From a virus, in the IMG/VR virus record IMGVR_UViG_3300038760_000058, positions 1-26,956 of that record: 26,956 bases of DNA; one strand, 5' to 3'. The notes beneath the pieces were generated by a model. The model ran no database searches. It saw nothing but the letters and a program-made list of their open reading frames with translations, and was not told the DNA's origin. Positions 1-6,748 of the stretch are shown one piece after another (the stretch's first letter is position 1; each line of letters begins with the position of its first letter). The position numbers and the translations under genes were made by a program.

Positions 1-1306
1 CTTCATACCACTTTGGCTTGTTTCCAGCTTGCAGTATTTGAGCAAGACCGTCTGCTGACTTATCGATGTTCGATTCAAACTCAAACCTAAATCCACATTC
101 GCAATACCGAGTCCCGCTTGCTACAACTGCCTCGCAGGCCGGACATTCTTTCCTTGGTGCTTCGCCGGGCTCTCCAGACGAACTCTTAGAAGATGCCATT
201 CCAAACTCAGGATCATCTATCGCGCCGTGTCTTCGCGTGTTGCCACCAAAGTCTAAGACGAGGCACTCTGTTTTGCCTTTCGCTAACCGCAGTCCTCTTC
301 CGACCATCTGAGCAAACAAGCCGGGGCTGAGTGTCGCGCGACACAAGGCTATGAGATCAGTCTTGGGAGCATCGAATCCTGTGGTCAGCACTGAGCAGTT
401 AACGAGCCACCTAAGAACACCATTTTTGAAGTTGTCTAAAATTGCTTCTCGTAAGATTGGAATCGTTTCACCGGTGACAACAGCAGCACGCTCGCCGGTC
501 TTCTTCTCGATGATTTCAGCAAGGTCTTCTGCATGCTTAACGCTGGTGGTGAAACAAAGGCACTTCTTGCGATCCTCAGTATTAGCAACAGTAATGATCT
601 CATCTACATTTGCCTCCACGGTTGCCTCAAAGGTGCTGGCAAGTTCAGAGAGGTTGAAGTCCCATCCAGATCGACGCACCTTGCTTGTATCGACCGTTGA
701 CACGCTTGCAGTCCTAACTGGGCAGATGTATCCACCTTCGAGCATCCTCTCTACTGTGACTTCGTAGGCAGCCCCGTCAAACATCTGATCTGGTCCGACG
801 ATGGGTCCACAGTCGAGTCTGAACGGGGTTGCAGTCAATCCGAGCGTTCTTGTCTTAGGGTTGTAGGTCTTCAGGTCTGCAAGGAACCTCGCATACTGAG
901 TATTCTCGTTTGACGAGACTTGATGAGCCTCATCGATGATAGTCAGTTGCCTTGCACCAAAGATGTCAGCATGACCTGAGAGTGACTGAATCGTTCCGAA
1001 GATTATGTCTTTGTCTGTTTGCTTCCGGCCAAGCCCGGCGCAGTAGATCCCCGCATCGACATCAGGACAGAAACGATTGAGAGCAGCAAGGTTCTGCTGG
1101 ACGAGTTCCTTTTGCCTGCATATCACAAACCCTCGATACCCTACTGAAACTAGTCCTTTGCAGATGTCTGCAATAATAATCGACTTCCCAGCAGCAGTCG
1201 GAAGGACGAGGACGGGGTTGCCCTCAGAGTTGCGTACATAGTTCCAAAATCCGTTAACTGCATCTTGCTGATATTCACGCAGGGTGTATTCGTATGGTGG
1301 TTTCAT
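1..1306 (-). CDS. DEAD/DEAH-box superfamily 2 helicase, C-terminus cut by window edge
   Basis: Translating leftward from the ATG at 1304-1306 gives 435 open codons that run off the window. The P-loop is LPTAAGKS (about residues 35-42), the DEAH box about 125-128 is followed by Gln, and the motif III-like LTATPFR lies further on. The second RecA-like domain ends with LTTGFDAP and QMVGRGLR-type motifs. Near the window edge a four-Cys zinc ribbon (CPACE ... CECGF) follows. This is the RAD3/SSL2-like phage helicase layout, an ATP-driven DNA unwinding enzyme probably used in phage replication or recombination. A Shine-Dalgarno AAGGAAC lies about 5 nt before the ATG. The start overlaps the stop of an upstream ORF as ATGA. 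The missing C-terminus lies outside the window. Confidence 0.93.
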   Translation of the reverse strand, partial: MKPPYEYTLREYQQDAVNGFWNYVRNSEGNPVLVLPTAAGKSIIIADICKGLVSVGYRGFVICRQKELVQQNLAALNRFCPDVDAGIYCAGLGRKQTDKDIIFGTIQSLSGHADIFGARQLTIIDEAHQVSSNENTQYARFLADLKTYNPKTRTLGLTATPFRLDCGPIVGPDQMFDGAAYEVTVERMLEGGYICPVRTASVSTVDTSKVRRSGWDFNLSELASTFEATVEANVDEIITVANTEDRKKCLCFTTSVKHAEDLAEIIEKKTGERAAVVTGETIPILREAILDNFKNGVLRWLVNCSVLTTGFDAPKTDLIALCRATLSPGLFAQMVGRGLRLAKGKTECLVLDFGGNTRRHGAIDDPEFGMASSKSSSGEPGEAPRKECPACEAVVASGTRYCECGFRFEFESNIDKSADGLAQILQAGNKPKWYE

Positions 1307-1503
1307 TGTTGTTCCTTGTGGTTGAAAAAAGCACCCGCATCAGGAATCGAACCCGACTGATCAAGGAATTTTGAACCTTCCACGGAACCAGTTCCTTTCA
1401 TTGTGTAATGTGACCAGCGACCATTCGTGCGAGCATAAAAAAAGAGCACATCAACGCCGTGCTCAAAGCGACCACCCTCGCGAGATAGGTGGATTTTTCG
1501 CAC
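1303..1503 (-). CDS. Doubtful small ORF upstream of helicase
   Basis: An open frame ends at 1303 with an ATGA overlap onto the helicase start, which suggests coupling. If it starts at the GTG at 1501-1503 (GAGGA lies 4 nt upstream) it codes for 66 residues, with hydrophobic/aromatic and charged stretches such as DVLFFYAR. The frame remains open back into the DUF669 gene, so the start is uncertain. An alternative ATG at 1505 opens another frame encoding a 35-residue hydrophobic peptide. The stretch also carries two tRNA T-arm-like motifs and a terminator-like hairpin, so it may be non-coding. I recognise no family. Confidence 0.35.
   Translation of the reverse strand: MRKIHLSREGGRFEHGVDVLFFYARTNGRWSHYTMKGTGSVEGSKFLDQSGSIPDAGAFFNHKEQQ
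1340..1356 (-). other. tRNA T-arm-like motif, copy 2
   Basis: The minus strand reads TCGGG-TTCGATT-CCTGA, a 5-bp stem and 7-nt loop matching the tRNA T-arm consensus. It is followed by TGCGGGT, which could be the 3' acceptor strand and which can pair, with two G-U wobbles, to GCTCGCA at 1428-1434. I could not build a convincing anticodon arm, so no functional tRNA is called. It may be a tRNA remnant, an attachment-site fragment, or just the codons for Gly-Ser-Ile-Pro. Confidence 0.3.
1437..1464 (-). terminator. Possible rho-independent terminator
   Basis: On the minus strand GAGCAC, a 9-nt loop and GTGCTC form a 6-bp stem followed directly by seven T. This has the form of an intrinsic terminator behind the DUF669 gene. 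It would, however, cut off the helicase from its upstream operon, and the same bases are readable as codons of the small ORF at 1303-1503. It may be an attenuator or a coincidence. Confidence 0.3.
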
Positions 1504-1537
1504 ATAGTCCTCGCCAAAAATTAGCGAGAAAGGGCCG

Positions 1538-1554
1538 AGTGGAATCGAACCACT
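1538..1554 (-). other. tRNA T-arm-like motif, copy 1
   Basis: The minus strand reads AGTGG-TTCGATT-CCACT, a perfect 5-bp stem with a canonical 7-nt T-loop. It shares the 11-mer GGTTCGATTCC with copy 2, 198 bp away and in the same reading frame. CGGCCCT follows where an acceptor strand would lie, but no matching 5' acceptor strand or anticodon arm was found upstream, where the DUF669 gene ends at 1583. Confidence 0.3.
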
Positions 1555-1582
1555 CAAAAACCATTGACCCAGGGGGGGACGC

Positions 1583-2059
1583 TTAAAATGCAATTGGACT
1601 GGATGGCTCAACAACGCCAGACTCAACAGTAGTCGTATTCTGCGACTTTGAAACTGCATGATATCGTTTGACATCAACACCTACACCATATCCGGTATCA
1701 GGAGTGTTCTTGATGTCTGCAACGACAACCTTCTGATGAATCTCAGACGTGTCGGTGATCTTTTTAATTCCGCAGCACTCAAGCAGATTTCGGAACTGCT
1801 GATGACCAATCTCCGAAGCTTTCGGGTTTGGGTTGACCACGTTGAAATTTTGAAAGATCACTCGGTTCTGGAACTCGCCTGAGACAATCTGGAAACGCAC
1901 TTTGATGTACTGACCAAGCTTAGGATCATTTGCTTCCTTCGCTTTTTTTGTGAGCATCAGATCAGTATCGATGACTACCATCGTGTACCTACCAGCAGGT
2001 ATTTGCTCGTACTGAGCGTCCACTTCTACATCATCACTATTAAAAATAAATTCTGCCAT
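1583..2059 (-). CDS. DUF669 family protein, likely phage ssDNA-binding protein
   Basis: The 158-residue protein has the DUF669 pattern: PAGRYTMVV near residue 22, then K-LGQYIKVRFQIVSGEF, then FNVVNPNPKASEIGHQQF and an LLECCGI segment. DUF669 proteins are common in siphovirus replication/recombination modules beside Sak4-like ATPases and are thought to bind single-stranded DNA; that role is inferred from context. The gene lies 6 nt after the ATPase gene on the same strand, with only a weak Shine-Dalgarno, so translation may be coupled. The C-terminal tail is Ser/Thr-rich and lacks the acidic DxxPF tip of cellular SSBs. Confidence 0.8.
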   Translation of the reverse strand: MAEFIFNSDDVEVDAQYEQIPAGRYTMVVIDTDLMLTKKAKEANDPKLGQYIKVRFQIVSGEFQNRVIFQNFNVVNPNPKASEIGHQQFRNLLECCGIKKITDTSEIHQKVVVADIKNTPDTGYGVGVDVKRYHAVSKSQNTTTVESGVVEPSSPIAF

Positions 2060-2065
2060 AGTTTG

Positions 2066-2782
2066 CTACTTTGTAGTTGAGGTTAAAAAACATTCGACTG
2101 GATCATTCATGTCAATCTTGTCAGCAAGCTCGATCCTACGCTTGCTAACATAACTCGGATGTGAATCCGACTTCAGTATCCTGCGACCTGAAGTGGTCGC
2201 GATTCCACGCTCGCGACCAAACCCCTCGTCTTTGCTACTGACGAATGTTTCGATCTCGGCGTGCAGCACTTCGTCTGCCCATTCGAGCAATCGCCCGCAG
2301 GCCTTCTTGCTTAACTTGGGCTGGACCCTATCCCACGATGCACCTGAAACAGACTCGACTTTCTTTGTCTCTTCATGTGCAATCAGAATTACAGTCTTCC
2401 CAGCAGCAATGCACAAGTCAAGTTGCTCGAAAAGCTTTCCGATCCTTCGAGCCACCTCGACTGTACCTTTTCCAAAGTCTTGCTGAAACCCTTCAGCATG
2501 CAAAGCATCTTCGACAAATTTTTCAAACCAATCAATCGAGTCGATGATGATTGTTTTGAATTCCGATGACGATGCCTCATTGGTAGCTTGCAAAACTTCC
2601 AACGCGGTGTCAACAGACAATCTTGCGACATCGATGTCTCCTGAACCATCTTCGGTCGCGATGACGAGCGCATCGGGAAACCTAGATGCCCAAGTGGTCT
2701 TTCCCACACCGTGCGATCCGTAAACGCAAATGCGTCTTGGCTTTGCAACTTTACCTCGTTTTACTTTTTCAAGTATACTCAT
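2066..2782 (-). CDS. Sak4-like RecA/AAA ATPase (AAA_24 type)
   Basis: The 238-residue protein carries a Walker A motif, GSHGVGKTT, at residues 22-30 and a hydrophobic Walker B strand ending in TIIIDSIDW (Asp81), as in phage P-loop ATPases of the AAA_24 family. Members such as Sak4 are single-strand annealing or RecA-like recombinases working with a phage SSB, which fits the adjacent DUF669 gene. The conserved LIAHEE segment near residue 130 is the expected sensor-like strand. The start overlaps the upstream gene by 14 nt. AAGGAG lies about 11 nt before the ATG, slightly far but usable. A recombinase is the best call; a generic nucleotide-binding accessory is the alternative. Confidence 0.82.
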   Translation of the reverse strand: MSILEKVKRGKVAKPRRICVYGSHGVGKTTWASRFPDALVIATEDGSGDIDVARLSVDTALEVLQATNEASSSEFKTIIIDSIDWFEKFVEDALHAEGFQQDFGKGTVEVARRIGKLFEQLDLCIAAGKTVILIAHEETKKVESVSGASWDRVQPKLSKKACGRLLEWADEVLHAEIETFVSSKDEGFGRERGIATTSGRRILKSDSHPSYVSKRRIELADKIDMNDPVECFLTSTTK

Positions 2783-3170
2783 CTTTTCTTTTTCTCCTTG
2801 CTTTGATTGACCTTTCGGCCAACTCTTGTGGTGTAAAAATCTCGTAAGCCCCTCTTACTTCAGACACGTTGTAACAAAGACCATCACTGGCAACGATCAT
2901 CAAGTCGATTGATATGTGGTTTTCGGAAATCTCGACATCTGCTCTCAAAAAAACTGGAAGCAAATTGTGCTTATCGAGTCCTTTAGTATTCACCAAAGGG
3001 CTTAGATAATCAGTCCGAAAGTGATTTGATATCAACCCTGCTGCTCTACGAAAATTAAACTTAGAAGCTTTTTTTTCGCAGGCATCTGCTTTCCTTAATA
3101 ACCAAGTCACGAAGTCAGGGTAGTTTTCGCAAGTCAGGTTTACGTTTAAATAGTTGCTTTTTTCCTCCAT
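2769..3170 (-). CDS. Conserved-looking hypothetical protein, first gene of leftward module
   Basis: I do not recognise a family. The chosen ATG at 3168-3170 (MEEKSNYL) gives 133 residues, mixed alpha/beta in character, with a very basic C-terminal tail (ARRKRKDE). The frame is open upstream to an ATG at 3242, but a good leftward promoter (3200-3229) lies inside that extension, and AAGGA sits 10 nt before the 3170 start, so the shorter form is preferred. It heads the ATPase/DUF669/helicase group and overlaps the ATPase start by 14 nt, which suggests a replication or recombination accessory role by context only. Confidence 0.7.
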   Translation of the reverse strand: MEEKSNYLNVNLTCENYPDFVTWLLRKADACEKKASKFNFRRAAGLISNHFRTDYLSPLVNTKGLDKHNLLPVFLRADVEISENHISIDLMIVASDGLCYNVSEVRGAYEIFTPQELAERSIKARRKRKDEYT

Positions 3171-3182
3171 TTTTGCTATATC
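3154..3182 (+). promoter_or_regulatory. Predicted rightward promoter for resolvase/phosphoesterase
   Basis: TTGCTT (3154-3159), a 17-nt spacer, then TATATC (3177-3182) preceded by TG one base away (extended -10). Transcription would start near 3189 and run into the resolvase gene. The element overlaps the first codons of the leftward gene and faces the leftward promoter at 3200-3229. Confidence 0.45.
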
Positions 3183-3199
3183 CTTGTCTCTTCTTTCCG

Positions 3200-3229
3200 A
3201 TTCTAAGCGTGTTAAGAGATTGTGGTCAA
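3200..3229 (-). promoter_or_regulatory. Predicted leftward promoter for recombination module
   Basis: On the minus strand TTGACC (3229-3224), an 18-nt spacer, then TAGAAT (3205-3200). Each hexamer matches sigma70 consensus at five of six positions. The start point would be near 3193, giving a short leader to the ATG at 3170. It overlaps the start codon of the rightward resolvase gene. Confidence 0.55.
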
Positions 3230-3689
3230 GATGCAATTTCAAGATTTTTCGATATCAGCAAAAGACAAACTTTTTACGCTGGTTATCAACAAAGAGTTGA
3301 AAAACGGGAACACAGGCCGAACAAAACACTTTTCCGCTGCTCATCGGGACAAGCAGCAATGGCTTGCTGCGATCCCTCATAGTCGCGTGGTAGCCACGCC
3401 GGAAGTCGAGATGACTCTCAGGCAGTTCTACCATGAAGTGCTGTTAGAAAACGTCTTAGCACAGCGTGTAGGACTGGTCGTCGAGAGAGTGCTCGGCAAA
3501 CGACAGCGTCTTTGGGATCACGATTCTACTCTTCGTGGAGCAAAAGAATTGGTTGATTCGTTGGTCACTTATGGCATCTTGGAAGACGACAGCGCAAAGC
3601 ACGTTGCATGGTGCTTGGGAGTTCAAGATCCTGATGACAAAGAAAACGGACCCTACGTCCGCGTACACTTTTTTGAAAGCCAAGGATGA
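3222..3689 (+). CDS. RusA-like Holliday junction resolvase
   Basis: The 155-residue product has the RusA acidic signature in its C-terminal half: DHDSTLRGAK (Asp99, Asp101, Lys108), VDSLVTYGIL (Asp112) and EDDS (Asp122, Asp123). In RusA the acidic residues bind metal to cut Holliday junctions. That would fit resolution of recombination intermediates or debranching of DNA before packaging, beside the Sak4/DUF669 module. The N-terminal strand KLFTLVINK is consistent with the fold. The start is either GTG at 3222 or ATG at 3231; neither has a strong Shine-Dalgarno. The stop overlaps the next start as ATGA. Confidence 0.75.
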   Translation: MVKMQFQDFSISAKDKLFTLVINKELKNGNTGRTKHFSAAHRDKQQWLAAIPHSRVVATPEVEMTLRQFYHEVLLENVLAQRVGLVVERVLGKRQRLWDHDSTLRGAKELVDSLVTYGILEDDSAKHVAWCLGVQDPDDKENGPYVRVHFFESQG

Positions 3690-4393
3690 GCAAGTCAAAT
3701 CGAGTCGGGATCATCGGAGACAGCCACTGCCCGGTGATGCTAGATGGATATGCAGAGTGGTGCATGGGCATCTTTGAGCAGTGGCAGGTGAACCGCATCA
3801 TCCACATTGGTGATCTTGCCGATCATCACAGTGCAAGCTTTCACGAAAGTGAGATTGGCTTTACTGACATCGTCGGTGAGATGGAAGCTGCAAGGGATCA
3901 GATACAGCACATGCAGAGCATCTTCGGTAAAGACGTTGAGGTGATGACGGGAAATCACGATGCAAACTTGCAGCGTAAGATGAAAGCCATTGGCCTTGAT
4001 CCTTCACTTCTAAGAAAGCAGGCTGAGATATGGGGCATCGACTGGAAGTTCCACCCGAGATATCACAAGTTGCAGATTGACGACTACCAAGTCTTTCACG
4101 GTGACCAAGGACGTGGAGGCAAGACTCCTGCAATTGCCAAAGCAGAATCAGACTGGACATCGTCTGCCATAGGCCATCACCACACTGCTGGAGGTGTCAC
4201 TTGGGGATGCAACAATAACTCACGCTACTGGGGTATGTCTGTCGGTTGTGGCATCGATCATAAGCATGCAGTCATGGCCTATGGTGCATCGTTCGCTCAG
4301 AAACCAATCATCTCATGTGGCGTTGTGATCGATGGGGTTCCTTACTTTGAACCGATGCCAAAGAAGAACAAGTATGGACGCAAGCTCAGGTAG
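3686..4393 (+). CDS. Calcineurin-like metallophosphoesterase
   Basis: The 235-residue protein shows the full metallophosphoesterase motif set: GDSH (11-14), GDLADH (42-47), GNHD (89-92), FHGD with His138, and GHHH (163-166). These bind two metal ions for phosphoester hydrolysis. Phage enzymes of this type include DNA/RNA phosphatases and nucleases of the SbcD/Mre11 superfamily, but this one has the single catalytic domain and no nuclease-specific partner is adjacent. The substrate is unknown. It is coupled to the resolvase by a 4-nt ATGA overlap. Its end overlaps by 8 bp the end of the convergent gene at 4386-4898, with no terminator between. Confidence 0.88.
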   Translation: MSKSNRVGIIGDSHCPVMLDGYAEWCMGIFEQWQVNRIIHIGDLADHHSASFHESEIGFTDIVGEMEAARDQIQHMQSIFGKDVEVMTGNHDANLQRKMKAIGLDPSLLRKQAEIWGIDWKFHPRYHKLQIDDYQVFHGDQGRGGKTPAIAKAESDWTSSAIGHHHTAGGVTWGCNNNSRYWGMSVGCGIDHKHAVMAYGASFAQKPIISCGVVIDGVPYFEPMPKKNKYGRKLR

Positions 4394-4898
4394 CCTTTCT
4401 TGCGTTCTCAATTGCTTTGTTGAGAAGTTGTTCTGCAACAAGCTTTTTCATTGTCTTTGGAACAAGTCGAAACGCCGGGATCAGGTGCTCTGACTGAGAC
4501 ATCAAGTGTGCAACGATTGTGTTCTTGTTGTCTTCGCACCAGTTGATACCGTATCTGTCCATCCTAACTGCCATGTCGGAGCACCCGCATCCAGACTTAT
4601 TTTTAACTGCCCAGTCAGGTATTAGTTTGCTTAGTTCAGTTCCTACGCTTTGATTCTTAATTTCTTTTGGGTGATGATACAAGTCTTGAAGTATTTTTCT
4701 TGCTTGATCAATTTCGTTTACATCAAAAGCACTAGGGTTGTTTTGCATGACATGCAAAATAGCAGGAGATGCCTTATATGCATTTTCTTCTGTAATACCC
4801 TTAAGAGATCGAATCAATGCTTGAGCAGAAGGGTTGTTTGTGTCAATGCCAAGTGATTTAACAATAGATTTCACTATCACGTTATTTTGTCTCCGCAT
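4386..4898 (-). CDS. Hypothetical protein with GCGC/WCE Cys motif, last gene of late operon
   Basis: The 170-residue protein is predicted helical in both halves. The centre has a short Cys motif, GCGCSDMAVRMDRYGINWCED (the Cys residues near 103, 105 and 120), followed by a helical segment ending in a basic tail. I have seen similar C-G-C ... W ... C modules at the ends of phage tail gene clusters but know of no proven function; it may bind metal. It overlaps the preceding Cys-rich gene by 22 nt and ends convergently against the phosphoesterase gene. A late structural or lysis-linked role is only contextual. Confidence 0.75.
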   Translation of the reverse strand: MRRQNNVIVKSIVKSLGIDTNNPSAQALIRSLKGITEENAYKASPAILHVMQNNPSAFDVNEIDQARKILQDLYHHPKEIKNQSVGTELSKLIPDWAVKNKSGCGCSDMAVRMDRYGINWCEDNKNTIVAHLMSQSEHLIPAFRLVPKTMKKLVAEQLLNKAIENARKAT

Positions 4899-6163
4899 TT
4901 TGTGCCAGAAACGGTGAGTCTAGTTGGGTTTCCGCTGCCTACAGTTTCTGAACAAACTGACTCACTAGGAAAGCCAATCAAGGTGCAACTTGCTGCATCA
5001 CCAATGTCAATCAAAACGTCTGTATAGAACCATCCGTATTTGAAAGAGTTGCCACTCCCTCCTGAACCAAACCAAATGTATCGATAATTACTTCCTGCTG
5101 AAGATGTAGTTGCTACTCCATAAAGCTTGGCAACTGTTGGGTAAGAAACTGTAGACATTTCTGAAAAAGAGCCTACCGTTGTTTCTTCTGTTGATAAGCC
5201 TTCGTCAATAATAAAAAACGTCAGTTCAAATTCCCCCGAACCATTTCTGCAAAACATTGTGCATGTGCTTGTCGATCTATCGCTGTGGTCAAAGCATGTT
5301 GCTGTTGCAGTACCCTGCCCCTCGCATGGGCAATCAGTAGGTTCAAACGATTCCCCATTCATGCAAATATACCAAGTGCGTCCAAATGGGTTTGTAGAAG
5401 GATTGTATTCTGTGTATCGATAACAGTCTGTTCCGCTTCCTACATTGCTATAAGTTGCCCAAGTTTTGTATATGCTTGCAGCACCAAGGCCCTTCCCTTT
5501 TGTTGATTCTAAAGTGCTATCAGCATCGTAAAGGTAATCCCAAGTCCATCCGCAAACAAACTCAGTTGACGATGTGTTATCAAGCGTTCCAAACTTAGTG
5601 CCTAAGTAGTTGTGGACTTCGCCTGTTACATTGCTCCATGTTGGGTGTCCGTCTTCCCAATCGCCTTTAAACCCGCTAATTAAGCATCCGCAACAAGGAT
5701 CGTAGTCAGCCCCTGACCATGTAATTGTGCATGAATCGCTAGAAGTATTTCCGTTCAAATAAAGAGTGTCTGATCCACTGCAAGAATAAACGGGGTTTAA
5801 CAGCGATCCAGTTCGGTACACTTTTGTTGTACTTGTCGAACTATCAATAAACGAAAGACGATGCAAACTTACAGGAACACTAAAGGAGTCAACTCCGCTT
5901 GCGTGCTCTGTTCCAAATCTTATTGCAACCTGAGATGTTGATCCTGTTGTGCAGATTAAAAAACCAAATACATCGTCAGGCCCCTCAATGGTTGGCTCTT
6001 GCGATGCAGTTATTCCAGTCAGTCCACTAAATGAAACAGATGTTCTGTCAATGCCGCAACCACTGTTTGACATGCATCGCAATTCTTTGACTTCACAGTC
6101 TTCTGTCCCATTGCACCCACAGGACGGGCATCTTGCACCCATCCATTTCATTCCGTTTGCCAT
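4877..6163 (-). CDS. Cysteine-rich, Ser/Thr/Gly-rich tail-tip or adhesion protein candidate
   Basis: The 428-residue protein is unusual in holding about 23 Cys, starting with a ribbon-like N-terminus (CPSCGCNG then EDCEVKELRC), a DPCCGC cluster near the middle and further pairs such as CPC and CTMFC. The rest is rich in Ser, Thr, Gly and aromatics, with a beta-strand pattern as in extracellular or phage fibre proteins. There is no signal peptide or membrane span. Its place near the end of the tail cluster suggests a receptor-binding or tail-tip protein, stabilised by metal or disulfides. I do not recognise a family, so that role is inference. Confidence 0.65.
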   Translation of the reverse strand: MANGMKWMGARCPSCGCNGTEDCEVKELRCMSNSGCGIDRTSVSFSGLTGITASQEPTIEGPDDVFGFLICTTGSTSQVAIRFGTEHASGVDSFSVPVSLHRLSFIDSSTSTTKVYRTGSLLNPVYSCSGSDTLYLNGNTSSDSCTITWSGADYDPCCGCLISGFKGDWEDGHPTWSNVTGEVHNYLGTKFGTLDNTSSTEFVCGWTWDYLYDADSTLESTKGKGLGAASIYKTWATYSNVGSGTDCYRYTEYNPSTNPFGRTWYICMNGESFEPTDCPCEGQGTATATCFDHSDRSTSTCTMFCRNGSGEFELTFFIIDEGLSTEETTVGSFSEMSTVSYPTVAKLYGVATTSSAGSNYRYIWFGSGGSGNSFKYGWFYTDVLIDIGDAASCTLIGFPSESVCSETVGSGNPTRLTVSGTKCGDKIT

Positions 6164-6172
6164 CTGTACTTC

Positions 6173-6745
6173 CTAAGCTGGGCAAGAGACTTGAACGATG
6201 ACATATTTTGCACCTTCCTTGTAGCAGGTCAGCATTGCACCGGATGCAATTGATTCCTCCCAAGGATTGATAATGTCTACATCTGCAAGACCTGCTGTCT
6301 CGTAAGCAGTTCCCCCAGAGTTGATTTGCAAGATGTCTGCTGTCCCTGTTCCAAAAGTTAATCCGCTTGCAGCAGTGATTGCTGAAGTTGCGGTCAACTG
6401 CTTTAGGCTTGATCCAGATGTAGCATCAAAGACCCAACTTCCCCGAAACCGAAAACAACTGATGTAAGCGTCTGCCTCAACATCTTCCTCGGCAAAGTTC
6501 CAGACCTCGACTTCGTTTGTGTTGTCAACAACCTCACCATCCTCAGTGATGTGAACAACAAAGCATTGAGCACTTGAGCACTGTCCAGATGCTTTGGCAT
6601 CAATGCCATCAGAAGGTGCTTTGACAAGTATTGTCTCAAGACCATCGGGAGCACCAATCTTGCGTCCTCTCTCAAAGTTCATTGTCTTTGAGAACTGAGA
6701 CAGGTTTTCTGCATCCTTACGATTATTAAATCCAAAGACAGTCAT
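6173..6745 (-). CDS. Hypothetical tail-region protein
   Basis: The 190-residue protein has a short basic N-terminus (FGFNNRKDAENLS), a central acidic segment (EEDVEADAYISCFRFRG) and a Gly/Thr/Ala-rich beta-type C-terminus ending in VIVQVSCPA. No membrane span is seen. It sits 3 nt after the 350-residue tail protein and 9 nt before the Cys-rich protein, all in the late leftward transcript, so a distal tail or fibre-associated role is likely by position. No family recognised. Confidence 0.6.
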   Translation of the reverse strand: MTVFGFNNRKDAENLSQFSKTMNFERGRKIGAPDGLETILVKAPSDGIDAKASGQCSSAQCFVVHITEDGEVVDNTNEVEVWNFAEEDVEADAYISCFRFRGSWVFDATSGSSLKQLTATSAITAASGLTFGTGTADILQINSGGTAYETAGLADVDIINPWEESIASGAMLTCYKEGAKYVIVQVSCPA

Positions 6746-6748
6746 TTT

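Noticed and set aside
1332-1434. Full tRNA gene on the minus strand ending in the second T-arm motif
   Set aside because: A 7-bp acceptor (two wobbles), a possible D-arm and a T-arm can be drawn, but the length is about 103 nt and no anticodon arm with a proper 7-nt loop and U33 exists.
1303-1590. tmRNA or an intact attP site
   Set aside because: No tRNA-like 5' half, no tag reading frame, and no integrase gene in the window to support an attachment site.
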